Shown: positions 13,815-14,403 of the stretch, piece by piece
Position numbering within the stretch: position 1 is the stretch's first letter
Layout of the letters: every line of letters begins with the position of its first letter
Source: Alphaproteobacteria bacterium
GTDB lineage: Bacteria > Pseudomonadota > Alphaproteobacteria > Micavibrionales > Micavibrionaceae
Direction of reading: 5' to 3'
Assembly (NCBI GenBank): GCA_030432775.1
Contig: JAUILO010000057.1
Span: 1 to 14,403 of the forward strand
Length of the DNA stretch: 14,403 nucleotides
Notes under the pieces: model-generated
Told to the model about the DNA's origin: nothing
The model's input: the letters and a program-made list of their open reading frames with translations, nothing else
The model's database searches: none
Made by a program: the position numbers and the translations under genes

Positions 13815-14403
13815 ATGCGTGTTATGAATATTGCGCCTGAAATTGATATTGTTACAGAGCCGGTTGAGCTGGAAGAATTTGCTTCTTTTCCTGTGATTGC
13901 GCAGTTATTGGAAGGTCAAATAACGGAAATTGCCATCGCTCTTTCTGGTGGGCCGGATAGTATGGCGCTGTGCTGGTTATTGTCACAGCTTGGTCTTCGT
14001 CATAACGGCATTAAAATTCACGCGTTAACCGTTGACCATGCTTTGCGCGCCGAATCTTATGAAGAGGCGCAGAAGGTTGGCGGCTGGGTGAAAGACTGGC
14101 CGAATGTGTCGCATCATATTCTTCGCCGTGATAGCAGCCATATCCATCATGCCCGTATTCAGGAAGACGCACGGCATGACCGTTATGCGTTAATGCATGA
14201 ATATTGTGCTGCGCATAACATTCCGGCACTGTTTGTTGCACACCATGCCAATGATCAGGCTGAAACCGTATTGTTCCGCCTTGCCAAGGGAAGCGGCGGT
14301 GACGGGCTGAGGCCGCAGAGCTCTTCGCTATCTGCGCTTCTTCCAGAAAACGGGCGTGCGCTTCAGGTCCTTCCAGAGGGCGCGGGCATGGCTCCAGGCG
14401 GTT
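13815..14403 (+). CDS. tilS: tRNA(Ile)-lysidine synthase TilS (partial, runs off the right edge)
   Basis: TilS attaches lysine to C34 of the CAU-anticodon tRNA-Ile using ATP, so that it reads AUA codons. The visible 196 residues include the N-type PP-loop IALSGGPDSMALCWLLSQL, then HALTVDHALRAESYEEA, ARHDRYALMHEYC, and AHHANDQAETVLFRLAKGSG with GDGL, all typical of the TilS catalytic domain. The C-terminal domains lie beyond the window. The first ATG is 13815; another in-frame ATG lies three codons later, and neither has a strong ribosome binding site. The N-terminal extension of about 40 residues before the PP-loop is normal for alphaproteobacterial members. tilS is often just downstream of cpoB in alphaproteobacteria; here the large repeat gene intervenes. 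Confidence 0.95.
   Translation, partial: MRVMNIAPEIDIVTEPVELEEFASFPVIAQLLEGQITEIAIALSGGPDSMALCWLLSQLGLRHNGIKIHALTVDHALRAESYEEAQKVGGWVKDWPNVSHHILRRDSSHIHHARIQEDARHDRYALMHEYCAAHNIPALFVAHHANDQAETVLFRLAKGSGGDGLRPQSSSLSALLPENGRALQVLPEGAGMAPGG

Overview
The window reads as chromosomal DNA from a Gram-negative bacterium, most likely an alphaproteobacterium of moderate GC. The case rests on a Pal lipoprotein, CpoB and TilS in the usual alphaproteobacterial order, an LppC/LpoA-type lipoprotein divergent from rsmI, and yraN followed by a BON-domain lipoprotein. I cannot name a genus. There are no rRNA or tRNA genes, no CRISPR array and no transposase.

Left part (1-2516): a TetR-family regulator, cut by the left edge, has a perfect 10-bp-arm inverted repeat just upstream. 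Next to it is a minus-strand pair: a DUF2946-like small membrane/exported protein, then an outer-membrane protein with a histidine-rich N-terminus. The pair ends at a strong hairpin terminator and looks like a metal-related envelope module. From 2517 an isolated RimK-like ATP-grasp ligase runs on the plus strand.

Middle part (3444-8315): an LppC/LpoA-like lipoprotein (minus) starts only 38 bp from rsmI (plus). rsmI is followed by yraN, a two-BON-domain lipoprotein (DolP-like) and a SirB1-type transglutaminase-like/TPR protein. The last two overlap by ATGA.

Right part (8316-14403): pal and cpoB are adjacent. A large unrecognised gene (10831-13350, continuing in frame to 13569) lies between cpoB and tilS, which are often neighbours in alphaproteobacteria. 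Its product has an acidic N-terminus, two hydrophobic segments and four degenerate repeats resembling the barrel half of M23/LytM peptidases, with the catalytic residues not apparent. The fourth repeat is broken by one in-frame TGA exactly where the other three repeats have Leu, and the reading frame continues for 72 sense codons. Both flanking spacers hold short degenerate tandem repeats of about 13-17 bp, some sharing a CCG(G)TGT core. tilS runs off the right edge.

Most genes serve the cell envelope: Pal and CpoB in outer-membrane constriction, the LppC and BON lipoproteins in peptidoglycan or outer-membrane homeostasis, and an outer-membrane channel. RsmI and TilS are RNA-modification enzymes. 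The large repeat gene is the least explained part of the window.
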